A stretch of DNA of 64,000 bases from Micropterix aruncella (GCA_944548615.1 OX155951.1:19688789-19752788), one strand, 5' to 3'; positions 48,150 through 59,909 are shown, counted from the stretch's first letter. Program-made: numbers and translations. Notes: generated by a model from the letters alone, not told the origin.

Positions 48150-49280
48150 GTTATGTATGATGGCCTTATTACAATTACTCCAGCCAACGATCCGGTCACA
48201 CCGTGGTAATCTGTTTACAAAGTAGTGCTTTCAAGAATGTATAGTTACTAAGTGTGTTTTTTATTATATTTTAACTAATAAGTTTTCTACATGGTAATTC
48301 CATCGCAGGTTACACGGGACTATAATAATTAAATATTTTATAAAGTTTACTCTCTGTAGATTTTGACATTAATACGCAAAGTTGACATTTGGACATTGAC
48401 AGATTTTGACATTAATTACATTTGACCTTTATGTGCCACGTTAAGCTGGGATATGGAAACGCCGTTTATGAAAATATCCGGAGGATTAGAGTCTGAGGGG
48501 GCAAGCTTATCCAGGCCCCCTATTCTTGAAAAATTTAGCATGCTAAATTTGTCTATGGCCCATGTAAATCAAATGGACCATAGACAAATATGGCATGCAA
48601 AATTTATCAAGAATTGCCCCCCAGGCTATTCTTTGTGCCGATAGCAAACAACAGAGGGTTTTTGAAGCAGTTATTGCGTCATTGACCAGAAGATAGAAAA
48701 GGCATCTCGATTTCTATTGTTCATTGCTACCACCTGACGTGATTCTCTGTTTTTATTTTGTTTATCAGACCTATCTCAATAATCAATATTCAAATTATTA
48801 AAATCAGAGTGACAGCATACAACAGTAATAATCATTGAATAATCAGAACGCTATACAATACTAGTGAATTCGCCAGTTTTAGGTTTAACATTGCAGATAA
48901 TTTTAAGAAAATAAAAACAGTTATTTTGATAATCACTAATAATTGATATTAATAATTTAAAAACGCATAATCTTTTAGTTATAATGAATTGTCAAGAAGA
49001 TAAAGACGATGAATGTAATTATCATTCTCAGCGTAAATATTATTAGAAATAACGAAGCCAAACTATAAAATATAAATAGAAAACCATTATAAAACCATGA
49101 TTAACAAAAATAAAATATGAATGTAAAATAATCATAAAACTATGACAAACCAAAATAAAAATATGTCGTATGGTAATAAGGTGTAAATGGTATTACCTAG
49201 TAATTTATAGGTTCAAAAATTATCCAAACAAAAGAGTCTAGCACGCATTAAACGTATCAGCACAGCTGTAGAACGTATCG
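48150..49280. other. Intronic DNA with a small palindrome
   Basis: TTGTCTATGGCC and GGACCATAGACAA lie in inverted order at 48549-48590, flanked by CTAAAT/ATTTAT-like text, so a small foldback is likely. The rest is AT-rich and unassigned. Confidence 0.4.
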
Positions 49281-49288
49281 ATTTTATT

Positions 49289-49515
49289 TATTTACTAGCT
49301 GCGCCCAGCGGTTTCACCCGCGTGGTGATGGAAAATTGTGATAATGATGATAGAAAACCATATATATTTATAAATTATAGCCTATGTGTTATTCTGATTT
49401 GTAAGCTATATTATTGTAAAGTTTCATTAAAATCCATTCAGTAGTTTTTGCGTGAAAGAGTAACAAACATCCATACATACATACAAACTTTCGCGTTTAT
49501 AATATTAGTAGGATA
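49289..49515 (+). repeat. Lepidopteran-type non-LTR or SINE tail
   Basis: CTAGCTGCGCCCAGCGGTTT, CACCCGCGTGG, AAAATCCATTCAGTAGTTTT, then TGCGTGAAAGAGTAACAAAC, (CATA)n and AATATTAGTAGGAT. I know this phrase order as an abundant repeat tail in moth and butterfly genomes. No coding part is included. Confidence 0.6.
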
Positions 49516-49519
49516 ACAC

Positions 49520-50300
49520 AAAATTTATTTTTCTGCCAAGTCTTTTAAAAAATGATGATCAAAGGTTGATGATTTTTAACTTTTTAGAAATAGCGGGAAA
49601 TCTAGAATGCTTTGTAATACTGAGCAAAGCATTTGTAGAATATTTTTGTAGTACTGAGCAAAGCATGTGTAATATATTACTAGTTTCCTTTAAAAAAATA
49701 GGTAAATCTAATTAGGATTTTTTCTCTTTTACTAAATGTATCTTACTTTAGTACCTTACTTTCGTACTTCAGAATCAGCAGTCATGATAATGGTTTTATT
49801 GTTATGAAACATTCTTCTAGCTTGAACATAACTACCAAAAATAAACTTAAAAAATCGTTACCTTTGGCATGTTTTGTCCCTGATTTAAAAAAAAGGAATT
49901 GAAATTATCGTAATGTTCAAGTAATAGGAATCAGGCTTTCTATGTAAGTTTATCAATTTATCGGATGAGTGGTTTGATCTATTTTTTAAAGGACATTCTC
50001 TATAAGTATAGAGTAACAGATTTTGGTGAATATTTATAGGTTCTATATAACCGTTGCTTTGAGCACCGAAAGCCCCACATCGAGGGCTGTAAACGAGGAT
50101 AGTAGGTCAAGGTGTTCATAGTCTATACAGTACCCCTGGGCGCATCGGTGCACGCAGACATTCGCCAGACCTATGGCAATCCTGTGTTTACTCATTATGT
50201 TTTTCGACATATACCTACTTTAAAATAAACAACACAGATACCTGAAATTAAACATTGTTCAGAAGTTATTGTAAATGTTTACTGAGATGTTCGCTGGGTC
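49520..50300. other. Intronic DNA, nothing recognised
   Basis: A local duplication, GTACTGAGCAAAGCAT / AATACTGAGCAAAGCAT (49617 and 49651), is the only structure seen. Confidence 0.4.
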
Positions 50301-50309
50301 TACTATGTA

Positions 50310-50722
50310 CAATGAGAAAATATTGGATTGATACTTACATTACCATTTTGTTATTACGGTTTTATACAGAATAACGATGTTTCAATCGTAATTTTGTTGA
50401 ATTACAAGGAATTTCGTTGAAACTCCATTACTCAATTATTTGAATCAACATTTTCCGTTCCGTTAATACGGAAATTACATTGACTGTAGTTTTAACATGA
50501 TTCATATGTCATTCATGCTGTCATGTTAGAAGCGAGATCCCAAGGTCGCGACGTAATGAAATAATATTACGTTTTAACGTTTCGGCGCGATAACTACCGT
50601 CATGCCAACACCGTTACGCGTCATGTTTATACATACGTATGGACCACAGTCCGAGTTATATACGTAATCCTTGTTGAAGCTTGCGTATTTCCGTGTATTT
50701 CATCGCTATATTTTTCTTAGTG
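50310..50722 (+). mobile_element. MITE, CACTGAGAAAAATAT family, copy 3
   Basis: Left end CAATGAGAAAATATTGGATT, right end TATATTTTTCTTAGTG. The body is collinear with the other three copies. Confidence 0.85.
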
Positions 50723-51059
50723 CAATATGGCAATAAAAGACTGTACTAGGCTCTGGGAATCTGAATAAAGGTATATTTCCCAAAAACGCATTGCTTGGGG
50801 GTTCCGAATGGCGACATTGACCAGCTCGCTTCTCAATATCGATTTGTATAACAGTCTCATCGCGTACTTGCACATCGCTGAACCACTTCAGGTTGCAGAG
50901 CAAGGAACCCGAGTTGCACAAATGATAAGACTGCGAGCGCTTCCACGTGGATATGGTTTGTGAGTTTACAGTCACTTCCATCACTTGAAAAAAGTGATTC
51001 CTTGCCTGCATTTTTTGTCTTTTCTGTTGTATCATTATTGTATCATAACGTTGAAAACA
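50723..51059 (-). other. Unassigned sequence between two repeats, open on the minus strand
   Basis: A 131-codon minus frame (50706-51101) starts inside family D and ends inside the MITE. The middle part reads WKRSQSYHLCNSGSLLCNLK and beyond. No domain is recognised. The ends being repeats makes a real gene unlikely, but the middle could be a captured exon. Confidence 0.3.
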
Positions 51060-51412
51060 AGTAAATATATTAAAAACAATAAAAAACAGGACTGCCGCCA
51101 CAGAAAGTGAAATATTGTATTTATAATAATTTTTATTACGGCTTTTTTATGAAATATGTGTGGTTTATGTATTTATCCATATTTTGTAGATACATGTATA
51201 TTTCCGGAACGTCCTCAATCAGACTATTTATTTGACACTAAACGCGATATATTTATGGTAATTTGTTGACATTTGGACATATACATCTACCTACTCGATA
51301 TTTGGACAGTTAAGGTGCCCAATGACATAGCAATACCACACACTTCTAAATCGGTTCAAGCGTTTAGAAATTATAGTAGAATAAAGCAACGGATAGATGA
51401 ACATACATAGAT
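51060..51412 (-). repeat. Family D repeat, copy 5, inverted
   Basis: AACAAGTAAATATATT through AAATAATATTTGTGG-like text and ATTTGACACTAAACGCGATA to CCACACACTTCTAAATCGGT. Confidence 0.7.
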
Positions 51413-51419
51413 GAACCCT

Positions 51420-51880
51420 GAATTAATAGATAGAATTAATAGAATAGAATATAATGAAATGAAAATTTGTACATACCTATCTAAAAAACCACAAGAGATG
51501 AAACTGGGTTTGCACTTTCATTGTGAACAGTTGTGTATTTGGTCTCTGATTTATCTACAGGTCTGATTTATCTCTGATCTACTACCAATAGTAACTACCT
51601 GCAATAGTAACTACCCGGGGATAATAATATTTACTACCTAGCTAGATTCGGGTAATAAAAGCTGCTTGTATTTTTTAAATTTTATTTAGTATAATAGGTA
51701 CGCAAACAATACTCTAATAATACATTGGTTATCGCTAATATTTTTACATTATTACTAATTACAGTGTAATATCTTATGATAAAGTAATAAAGACTATGTA
51801 GCTACATATGTAGTAATAAGCTATTTAGTAATAAGAACTTAGGAATCTCAGGCTATGATTTGAATTGTAGTTCCTACAAT
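51420..51880. other. Intronic DNA before exon B
   Basis: AT-rich, no repeat match. The acceptor of exon B has a pyrimidine-poor but valid ATTTTGTGCATTTCAG. Confidence 0.4.
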
Positions 51881-51899
51881 ACGATTTTGTGCATTTCAG

Positions 51900-52081
51900 G
51901 TGGCGTCGGCATTAGCGGCGGTATGGGCATGCCAGGCATGCTACAGCAGCTGGTGGACGAGAACGGAGCAGTTCGGCACGTGCTCGTGGCGGCTCATCAC
52001 CATATGCCGCCTCCACCGCCGCACCATCAACCTCCCCAGCACCAACACCATCACCAGCATCAGCAACCCCAGCAGCATTAT
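51900..52081 (+). CDS. Second coding exon of the FNDC3 / miles-to-go-like gene (exon B)
   Basis: The 182-bp exon lies between a GCATTTCAG acceptor (51899) and a GTAAGTTGG donor (52082). The first two bases complete the Gly codon split from exon A. The exon ends on a full codon (phase 0). It reads GVGISGGMGMPGMLQQLVDE, then NGAVRHVLVAAHHHMPPPPP, and a His/Pro/Gln-rich tail (HHQPPQHQHHHQHQQPQQHY). The (Q)LVDENGAVRHVLV stretch matches the VIEDxxGVRRVVV-type element that I recall from the N-terminus of FNDC3 proteins. High GC and strict open frame contrast with the flanking introns. Other His-rich regulators cannot be excluded. Confidence 0.75.
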
Positions 52082-52389
52082 GTAAGTTGGCACTTAGTTG
52101 GGACCCATTAAAAGCCAGTTGGTATAATTTTAGGCACTAGGAGCTAAATATCTGAAATTATTCAGATGTCCATTTGAGGGTGTACGTAATTGGTATTAAT
52201 AAATATTTTAAAACTTATATATGAAAACTGTAGCACATTTCTAAAATACCCACGCATGTTTTTCACATCTACAAATAAACACTAGAGGCAGGTCAATTCG
52301 TACACGAAAAAGATTTCAAAGTTTCAAAAGTTGTTAGGACTAATGCTAAAAGATATAGAGCAAAAACGGAAACCAGTGCAAACGTTTCG

Positions 52390-52640
52390 TTGTTTCTTGG
52401 GTGTTGGCACGGGTCCTAACAGCATATGAAAAAATTGGTTGTATCATCCGAAGACTTTCCTGTCAAGTAGCCAGGAACTTAATTCATCTGAATATGAATA
52501 TAAGTCCTACCACAACCCCCCCACCCTCAAGCTACGGCCACCCTTTAACCCTCGAAAATCTAAATCGACTTCGACTTCGACTTTTCGGAATGTTCCAACT
52601 TTTCCGACTTTTTCGACTTTTTGACTTTTGGACTTTTCAA
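52390..52640 (-). repeat. Family K repeat with a short TTTTTCGAC array, inverted
   Basis: Reading rightwards: CTTTCCTGTCAAGTAGCCAG, TTCATCTGAATAT, CCACAACCCCCCCACCCTCA, then CTTCGACTTTTCGGAA and TTTTCCGACTTTTTCGACTT. This is the reverse complement of 37740 back to 37500, with only ~90 bp of array instead of ~730 bp. Confidence 0.75.
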
Positions 52641-52650
52641 ATTTTGTGTG

Positions 52651-52930
52651 TCTGCTGTTGACCGTTGAGGAGTTCCCTCGTCGGGAGACAACCCAGGGTA
52701 CATCAGCCATGTCATGGTGAAACTTGAAAGTTGCTATCCTAATTGAATGCGTACACGAAATTTTGGGTCTCTGCTGTTGACCGTTGAGGAGTCCCCTCGT
52801 CAAGAGACAACCCAGGGTACATCAGCCATGTCATGGTGAAACTTGGAAGTTGCTATCATAAATGAATGCGTATACAAAATTTTGGGTCTCTGCTGTTGAC
52901 CGTTGAGGAGTTCCCTCGCCCTGGGTGGAC
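52651..52930. repeat. 119-bp tandem repeat, about 2.4 units
   Basis: TCTGCTGTTGACCGTTGAGG begins units at 52651, 52770 and 52889. Each full unit contains GAGACAACCCAGGGTACATC and CATGTCATGGTGAAACTTG. The last unit is cut and continues into CTCAATCGGATGAAGCG, a typical retroelement tail phrase. Confidence 0.93.
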
Positions 52931-53181
52931 GGATTTCAACCACAATCTTCTTTTCAGCTTATGCCATGACCAAATGATGGCTGCATGCCAAATTTCAGCT
53001 CAATCGGATGAAGCGTTTCGGCGCTATCGTCGGTGAATACACACAGACACACAGAAGTGCGTCTACAATATTTTCCCTAAACAGGAAAGTAAAAATAGAG
53101 ATCCGAATACCAGTGTTGTTTCTTCTAGTGTATTATTTTGTGAATGTGATTTAGGTGCGTGCAATCACTATATTTCGTGGC

Positions 53182-53196
53182 GGGGGGGGGGGGGGG
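53182..53196. repeat. G15 homopolymer
   Basis: Fifteen consecutive G after GTGGC. Confidence 0.9.
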
Positions 53197-53199
53197 TTA

Positions 53200-54660
53200 C
53201 TTAACTGACATTATCAAACATAAGTTTACAATATCGTAGTAGTATACCAGCATTACCTAATATGTAGTATCGCACCTAGTAGCATTATCGTAGTACATTA
53301 TGGAATAGGTACTATACGCCAGGAAGAATTTGACGGATTTTGACATTAATGCTATTTGTCATGACTACTCCAAGCGATCTTGCGAGCAACTGCGTTTCGT
53401 TCACCACTCGCTGGCGAAGTCGACCCTTGCGTCAGCAACATGCGGAATGCATGGGGTTAGGTGCGTCCTTGTAGGCATGCGTCGCTGTGACTGATGCCGC
53501 TGCGTAGTTTGCTGTGCCCCTGCCCCCCTCCCCCCTTTCAAGGAGGATGAGAAAAGAACAAAATGGAAACCGTGGAGAAAACCGAAAGAAAAATTATAGA
53601 AAATCACTTGTATGTCGAGCAAAACTTATTCGAAATACTAACAAAATTTTGCCTGAAACTAGATATGTTGATACTTATTGAGTGGCCTATGATCAAAACA
53701 TACTGTCTTCCATGTTATCTTAAACTGAATCTTCTGCAAAAATACTGCCCCTTCTTGCGACACTGACTGCATCACTGTGACGAAAAAATTCAGGTCCCAC
53801 GCCCCCTGCCTTCCTCGTCTATTATTTTAAACCTCGATTGCAAAGTATATAAGTTTTGCGTACGATATGGTCTCTAGACCAGATTCCTACAAATCCTTGC
53901 GGCACTGCGCCATTGCGACACTGCGCAGTTGCGTCTCGTCGGCAGATAATGCCACATTTAATGAAAATGATTTTTATTCCGTAGAAGGGTTTTTTCGTCT
54001 GTGCAATTGTTATTTTTTATTATGTTATTTATTTTTTATGCGTTTTTTACACCTATATAATATGCTTGTAAGTACATCGTCTATGTTTGTATATATACTT
54101 ATGTCTGTACGATTTTCTGAATTTAACGTGTATTACCAAAATATGGAATAGAAATGATGAGAATGATATATGATATCACAGCAACTAATAACTACGTTCA
54201 CAGTAATATTCTGGCAAAATATTCAGAAAAATAACGAAGGCACCGGGCACGTAACGTGAATCCGAAAGGCATGTAACGTGACTCCTGATTTCGATGCCAT
54301 AGCCTCGTCGCAGAAATCGAAACTATAATTGAATAGCGGTGCCATATATCAAAGTTTTTTCTTTATATCTTAGCTTTTTCTTTTTATTTCGGTGGATTTG
54401 GATTTGAGAACTTCGGTTTGATTTGGAATCGCAAATTCAAATAAATTGTTCTTCGGTGCCATATTTTTCCGTTTTCCAAATTAGTATGTAGTCTCCTATG
54501 GTTAAAAAGTAAACTTCGTATAAGTAAAAAAAAGATGTCAACGATTTTTGGATTTTACCAATTATTTCATATATTTTCTATGGATAGGTATTTTTTTTCT
54601 TCCAGAAATGAATTTGTTATCATTGAGTTACCCGAAAATGATATCTAACTTGCCCAAGTA
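53200..54660. other. Unassigned intronic DNA
   Basis: Several frames of 60-95 codons are open (for example 53563 and 53867, +) but lack motifs. A C-rich patch (CCCCTGCCCCCCTCCCCCCT) is at 53516. Nothing is assigned. Confidence 0.35.
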
Positions 54661-55080
54661 CTTATAGTCCGAAAGATAAAACGCTCAAAGTGACGCGCGG
54701 CGGAATCAAATTTCCACCCCCTCCCCCCGCCACCCGCAGGGTGGCCCCCAATGGCTCCCGGTCTAAATCCACTCAGGACGACCTAAGAAACAATTGTGCC
54801 AAGTATGAGCCTTTAATCACAAAATGCAGGGTTCCCATACAAACTGTTGCACTAAATCCCCAGCTATCGCCATTGTTTTTGCACGACACGCACGACCACC
54901 CGTCACCGCAAATAGTCGCAAAGTTGCAGGAGTTGCTACCAGTCGCAGCTCTTCGTCGCCTGGAGACTCTTTGTCGCCGTCTTATCAGACTCCCTCTTTT
55001 TTAGGAATTCGCTCAAAAATTTACAGGGTAAAAACCAACTCCGAAGAGTGGCAGTGAAAACGCCTTCAAAGCATTAATGT
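54660..55080. other. GC-richer unassigned block
   Basis: A 104-codon + frame (54690) and an overlapping 77-codon frame (54824) are open, neither with a recognised domain. The block may be an old transposon. Confidence 0.3.
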
Positions 55081-55134
55081 TTTACAGCAGAAGCATTAAC
55101 CACCTCCTATCATAATAGCAAAAATGCATAGTAT

Positions 55135-56243
55135 ATAGTATAAGAGATAGACGTACTTTTCGTAACTATCACTAGAAAGGTTGAATTAGTATTCATAGAG
55201 TGTAGATCATTCCTGCGATGGGAATGACCCCGGTCTGCCCGCATAAAGTAGGGCAGACCGGATGGGCTTTCGGCCCATCAGTAGATATAGCTATTAATGA
55301 ACGATAACCAGAAAGGCTAAAAGTAAGATATTTTAATATGCTATTTGAACAATGAAAAACTGGCAAGATTCATTGGTGCGTTCAGTAGTTATCAACAATA
55401 AAAGACGCGTGCAAAAATTGAACAAACAAAATATAAGATGCTTGTTAAAAAAAATAACACTGCTTAAAATCTGAAGAACTTTTACTGTGGGTACCAACAG
55501 TATAGTGCAATAGAATAGCGGGATGATATTTAAAAATATTGTTGATTGTGAGTATATAACTATCTACCTATTGTTAAAACTACTCTGAAAACACGGTAAT
55601 AGATTTAACGCGTTATATGTTTTAATGCACTGGTAACAGCACTTCGAAACTTGCTTTTTGAACTTTTATTGTACACCTGCTAAGGATATCCACGGCAACC
55701 AATGACAGAATGGAAAACTTTAGACAAGTTTCACCCTGCTCGTGTAAAACTTATTTACCCAAAAACTGAACGGTTACGAATATCCAGAAAATTAAATGTC
55801 ATCAAGCAATTAAGAAAATTGAACATAGCCTAAAATATACTTATTTAAAGTACAATATTCTAACACTACCAACTATAAATAAAATGTTATCTTTAACTTT
55901 GTAACACTGTTCTTTACTTCCCCGTGCTTTGTACCTATTTATAAAGCACATACGGCAAATAAGTAAATTTAGGGAATCGAAAATAGTTTCGTCATGATAA
56001 TCAATATAAGTTTAGAATTAATAAAATTCGTATATTTATGTATTTTTTGTAGAAAAGATATACGCAAGTAATTGGGGCAACCTTGAATTTTGCAACCTTG
56101 ACTAACATTTGAACAGCGGTAAGGTACTTATTGATGGACGCAACTTTGCGCGGGCAGACCGGCACCATCCCCATCACCCATGAATACTGATTCAGCCTTT
56201 CTAGCGATAGTTAACAAAAGTACGTCTATCTCTATAGAATAGA
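55135..56243. mobile_element. TIR element of about 1.1 kb, no transposase seen
   Basis: GAGATAGACGTACTTTTCGT followed by AACTATCACTAGAAAGG and TTGAATTAGTATTCAT (55143-55196) is the reverse complement of 56183-56240 with a few mismatches. The interior holds two back-to-back hairpins at 55230-55279 and a second GGGCAGACCGG at 56153. No coding frame of note was seen, so it is probably non-autonomous. Confidence 0.75.
55230..55279. repeat. Two adjacent hairpins
   Basis: CCGGTCTGCCC (55230-55240) pairs with GGGCAGACCGG (55251-55261). The overlapping GATGGGC (55261-55267) pairs with GCCCATC (55273-55279). Confidence 0.9.
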
Positions 56244-56579
56244 ATAACTTTACTGTGCTATAAAAACGTTACTTATTGAATATTACACTGGTTTTATAAA
56301 AAAAGACAAATTATGTACAAATGGCGGACTTATCGCTATAGCGATATCTTACTGTCAACCATTTGATCAACTAATTTATATTTGTCATTATGTTATATAT
56401 TTTTCGTATATTTTTTTTAAATTAAAATTTTCTAAATTTCCTTTATAGAACGGCAACTTCATAGGTAAAATACCTTACATTCTCTTGTTTTCATCTATCT
56501 TTGAGATTCGAAAAAAACTTGCAGAGAAAATTTCCGTTTATCCGGGCTAAGTTTAAACAGCTGATTGTCCCTTACAGCT

Positions 56580-56830
56580 GACCGAGGGGAGTGAGGGACG
56601 AGCGAGAGAGTGAGGGAGGGGAGAGGGGCAGTGGGCGCGCGCGGGTTGGTTGGTTGTGGCCGCAGCGGTCGGTGATCCTCGGCGGCACGGTATGTGCTCA
56701 AGGTCGACGGGGGCTTTTTGCAGACGACTTGTGGATCGCCAATGTCGCTGGTTCAGCGGCCGCGTTCGCCCGCTTGCGACCCGCGACAAATCCTTCGCAT
56801 TTACCTACGCTTTATTTATGCCGATGATAT
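56580..56830 (+). promoter_or_regulatory. GC-rich island, possible alternative promoter or first exon
   Basis: The block is purine- and CG-rich (GAGCGAGAGAGTGAGGGAGG, GGGCGCGCGCGGGTTGG) inside AT-rich intron. CGGCGGCACG followed by GTATGTGC near 56691 is a plausible splice donor, so 5' sequence of a non-coding first exon could end there. It lies in the intron after exon B, where an internal promoter of the same gene would be possible. No TATA box, and transcription is not shown. Confidence 0.3.
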
Positions 56831-57480
56831 ACATACAACACTGGGCTCGATTCCGTTTCTTCGCAAACTAATATCGGGAAATATTTCATGCGAACGAGAC
56901 AGAGCAGTGCGTTAGAACGAAATACAAAATAAACGATCGTATTTTTTCCCGCTCAAAAACTACTTGCCGAAGATATAACCATCTTAATGAGTTGGAAAAC
57001 ACTTCGTCCGGCCTTACTTATGCCGCTTTGCGTTCGATGGTAGTTTTATGCTGGAAAAGTGACAATCGTTCATTTCATATTCCGCTCTAACGTATTGACC
57101 TGTCTCGCTCACATGAACTAATTCTGATTTTAGTTCACGAAGAAACGCAATCGCGCCCACTGTTGCTAAATTTCAACTTTTTGCCATCCGCTTATATGAA
57201 TAGTCATCGTCGCTATTATCCCATATAATAAAAGAAAACTCTGTTTTGGCTTTCGTAGAGCATATCTCTATTTCCCCCTAACATACTCTAACAAAAAATA
57301 TATCATATAGTTTTCATTTATTTTCGTAAGTTAGTATTTCCAAAAATTACGAATCGGCAAAAAACTAACTGACAAAATGTAACAAGAGGGTCGTCGTTAT
57401 AACCGCGAGAGACAGCGAAAATGTGTATTAGATAGAAACTTTTTCCCACGAGACATTCTGTATAAAGCGAGGCACACAAT

Positions 57481-58673
57481 ATATTGAAATTAAAATTGAA
57501 CATGAAAGCCCAATAAGGATTTCAATTGATAGTCTAGTCAAATTTTCTGAAAAACGAACTTTTAGAAGCAAATCATGTAACTTTTGGGCAACCGGTATTT
57601 TCTCCCTATTTCAACCATGCTGAATCCGAAAATGCCGATTGCCCAAGCGAAATCCTGACCGGAAGTGAGATATCCAAGATGGCGGTCAATATGGCGTCGA
57701 AACCCGAAATCGGCGCTGTAAAGCAGCCCCCCTTTGACATAGGAACGAGTCCAAAATGTCTAGATGTATGTTTTTGAGGATGGGGAATTTGAAAATACAC
57801 TGTAAAAAACAAGTTAGTTGACCTGGAACACAACGCAATAAAACACAAAAGACTGTCAAAATGTTCTTTAATTTTTTTTTTTGTGTTTGGGAAAATGCCC
57901 ACCTATCGAAGCCACTGGACCATTGACGGAGAGTAAACTGTTCCACGTTTCATGACGTTAAATCCTATTCCTAAGCCGTGCCTAGAACTTGTTTATTGGC
58001 ACTGTAAAGAGTTTTATAACTCACATAACTGCAGTTGCAGGAAAGAAAAAGTCCCTTGCATAAAACTCTGTACTCATTGCAAACGCACCTGTCTTGATTC
58101 TGGAGACAAACAGTAATCTTTTTTAGTTTCTGTTAGTTGATGTTGCCAAAAATTCGCTTGATTGTTCCACTTTAGAAAAGATTTGAATCAAAGTTTAACT
58201 CAACGTTGTTTTCAATGTATTTTTATGAAATCCTCATGTTTAAAAACATATATCGAGACACGTCAAACTCGTTTGTACTGTAAAATAGGGCAATATGGTG
58301 CTGGCGCCATCTTGGCCGCCAACTTTAAATACGAACCAATGTTTTTTACAGTGTATTTTACGATTCCCCATGCTCAAAAACATACATCTAGACATATTGG
58401 ATGCGTTCCTATCTTTATACAATATCTATCCGGGGGGCTTTACAGCGCCGATTTCTGGTTTCAGCCCCATATCGGCGGCCATCTTGGATATCTCGCTTCC
58501 AGTCGGTATTTCGCTTGGGCAACCGGCATTTTCAGATTCAGCATGGTTGAAATGGAAAGAAAATACCGGTTGCCCAAAAGTTACATAATTTGCTTCTGAA
58601 AGTTTGTTTTTCAGAAAATTTGACTAAACCTAAATCCTTATTGGGCTTTCATGTTCAATTTTAATTTCAATAT
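57481..58673. mobile_element. Long-TIR element with a cysteine-rich ORF
   Basis: The left arm (57481-57820) and the right arm (58335-58673) are imperfect reverse complements over about 340 bp. Shared text includes ATATTGAAATTAAAATTGAA at the tip, GTCAAATTTTCTGAAAAACG, TTGGGCAACCGGTATTTTC, ATATCCAAGATGGC, and the inner ACTGTAAAAAAC / GTTTTTTACAGT. The centre carries a short ORF ending in a C-x-C-x(7)-C..C..C..C pattern. A partial copy is at 45776-46284. Superfamily not recognised. Confidence 0.85.
57952..58113 (+). pseudogene. Short cysteine-rich ORF of the long-TIR element
   Basis: From ATG 57952 the frame runs MTLNPIPKPCLELVYWHCKE, then FYNSHNCSCRKEKVPCIKLC and THCKRTCLDSGDKQ, and stops at 58113. 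The CSCRK..VPCIKLCTHCK..C spacing resembles the CxCxKxxxxxCxxxCxxC motif found at the C-terminus of some arthropod transposon-linked proteins. Here it is probably the last piece of a longer protein whose main part was deleted. The start codon is chosen only because the paralogue at 46006 also begins MTLN. Confidence 0.5.
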
Positions 58674-58693
58674 GTGTGGAAAATGACAAAAGC

Positions 58694-58950
58694 ACCTGGG
58701 CCCGGTGGCATAGTGGTTAGGTCGCTTGATCTTACTTTTTAAGGTTCCGGGTTCGATTCCCGGCTGGGTTACCATTTTCTGTTAGGATAAAATTAACGGA
58801 ATTGCATTTCAATTCTGTCGATCGAATGCAATAAGACACACTTTACCTACACACATGTAGGTAAACACTTCGTAAAAGGGTTGGTTGGAAGAGATTGTCA
58901 TATGACAAACCCGCCCATTGTGAAACTTTACAATAAAGAGTAATAACAAA
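58694..58950 (+). mobile_element. tRNA-derived SINE, copy 3
   Basis: GGCCCGGTGGCATAGTGGTT, then GGGTTCGATTCCCGGCTGGG (near-perfect B box), AATTCTGTCGATCGAATGC, GGGTTGGTTGGAAGAG and ATTGTCATATGACAAACCCG. It follows the long-TIR element with only ~20 bp between. Confidence 0.88.
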
Positions 58951-59239
58951 CAATTGAGAAGAATTGACAAAATACATGGGCAATGAACCACATCTTTTTT
59001 TCTCAATCATGAAACGCTGTATAAAGTAGTTAATTTTATTTAACAAGTGAAAATATTTTACATCATTTCAGGGCATACATGTGCCACCGATCAATATAGA
59101 TGATATCTTATCTTTATTATCTCTACAGCTCTTATCCTCTTTTGTATCAGCTCTTGTCCTGGTACATGGGTTCTCAAAGTGTGTGCCGCGGTCTTCTCAG
59201 GTGGCCGGGTAGCCGATCTCGCCGTCGCGTCGCGTTGTC

Positions 59240-59325
59240 AGAGTATCTTGCTATAAAACATAAACATATCGTATTTAGGGTCAAATGAAAGGCCTGCTTG
59301 AGCACATTCCGAAAATATATGAAGG
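59240..59325 (+). repeat. Family D repeat, fragment
   Basis: CATAAACATATCGTATTTAG, GTCAAATGAAAGGCC and ACATTCCGAAAATATATG. Confidence 0.6.
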
Positions 59326-59329
59326 GTAC

Positions 59330-59905
59330 AGGAATAAAAGGGTTTGAATAGAGGCTCGTGTAAGATAGCTGTACCCACTATTTTTTTTTCTAAAAATGGA
59401 TTAAATTTTGTAAAAAAAAATGATATTGCAAGTACGAATGATTGCAAGTGGCATGCGAGGAAAGAAGCAGAAATGTCAGAAATACGAAGACAGTTACTTG
59501 GATTTTGGATTCATTTCAATAGGTCAACGAATAAGAGAGACCACAGTGTGTGGTGTAAAGTTCTATCATCCGAGATTACAACCCAAGTATGTTTAGGTAG
59601 CATCTGAAAAAAAAATCAACATGGTCGACAAACCACGTCAATATTTTAGCAGAAAATTAAAAAAAAATGAACCAATAAAAACATTTTTTTATTAAGCAAG
59701 CGTCAGTGTCAATTAATGTCCTGAGATAGCTTCTGTCGTGGCATATAGAGTAGCGATTTACAAAAATCCCCACACTATTGCTGATGTACCGAAGTACTTT
59801 ACCAGCTGCTGTGGACATGGCTAATATCAACACACGGCTCAGGATCTCAAAGATCAATTAATAGAAAAAAATGAAGGAAATAAATTTGGACTTCAATCAG
59901 ATGAG
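59330..59905. other. Unassigned DNA
   Basis: An 87-codon + frame (59344-59607) and AT-rich DNA. No motif recognised. Confidence 0.35.
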
Positions 59906-59909
59906 GCCA

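Noticed and set aside
59072..59158. A possible third host exon after ATCATTTCAG, beginning GIHVPPINIDD in the phase expected after exon B.
   Set aside because: The acceptor and phase fit, but the encoded text soon becomes unlike the host protein, runs to a stop at about 59211, and has no convincing donor.
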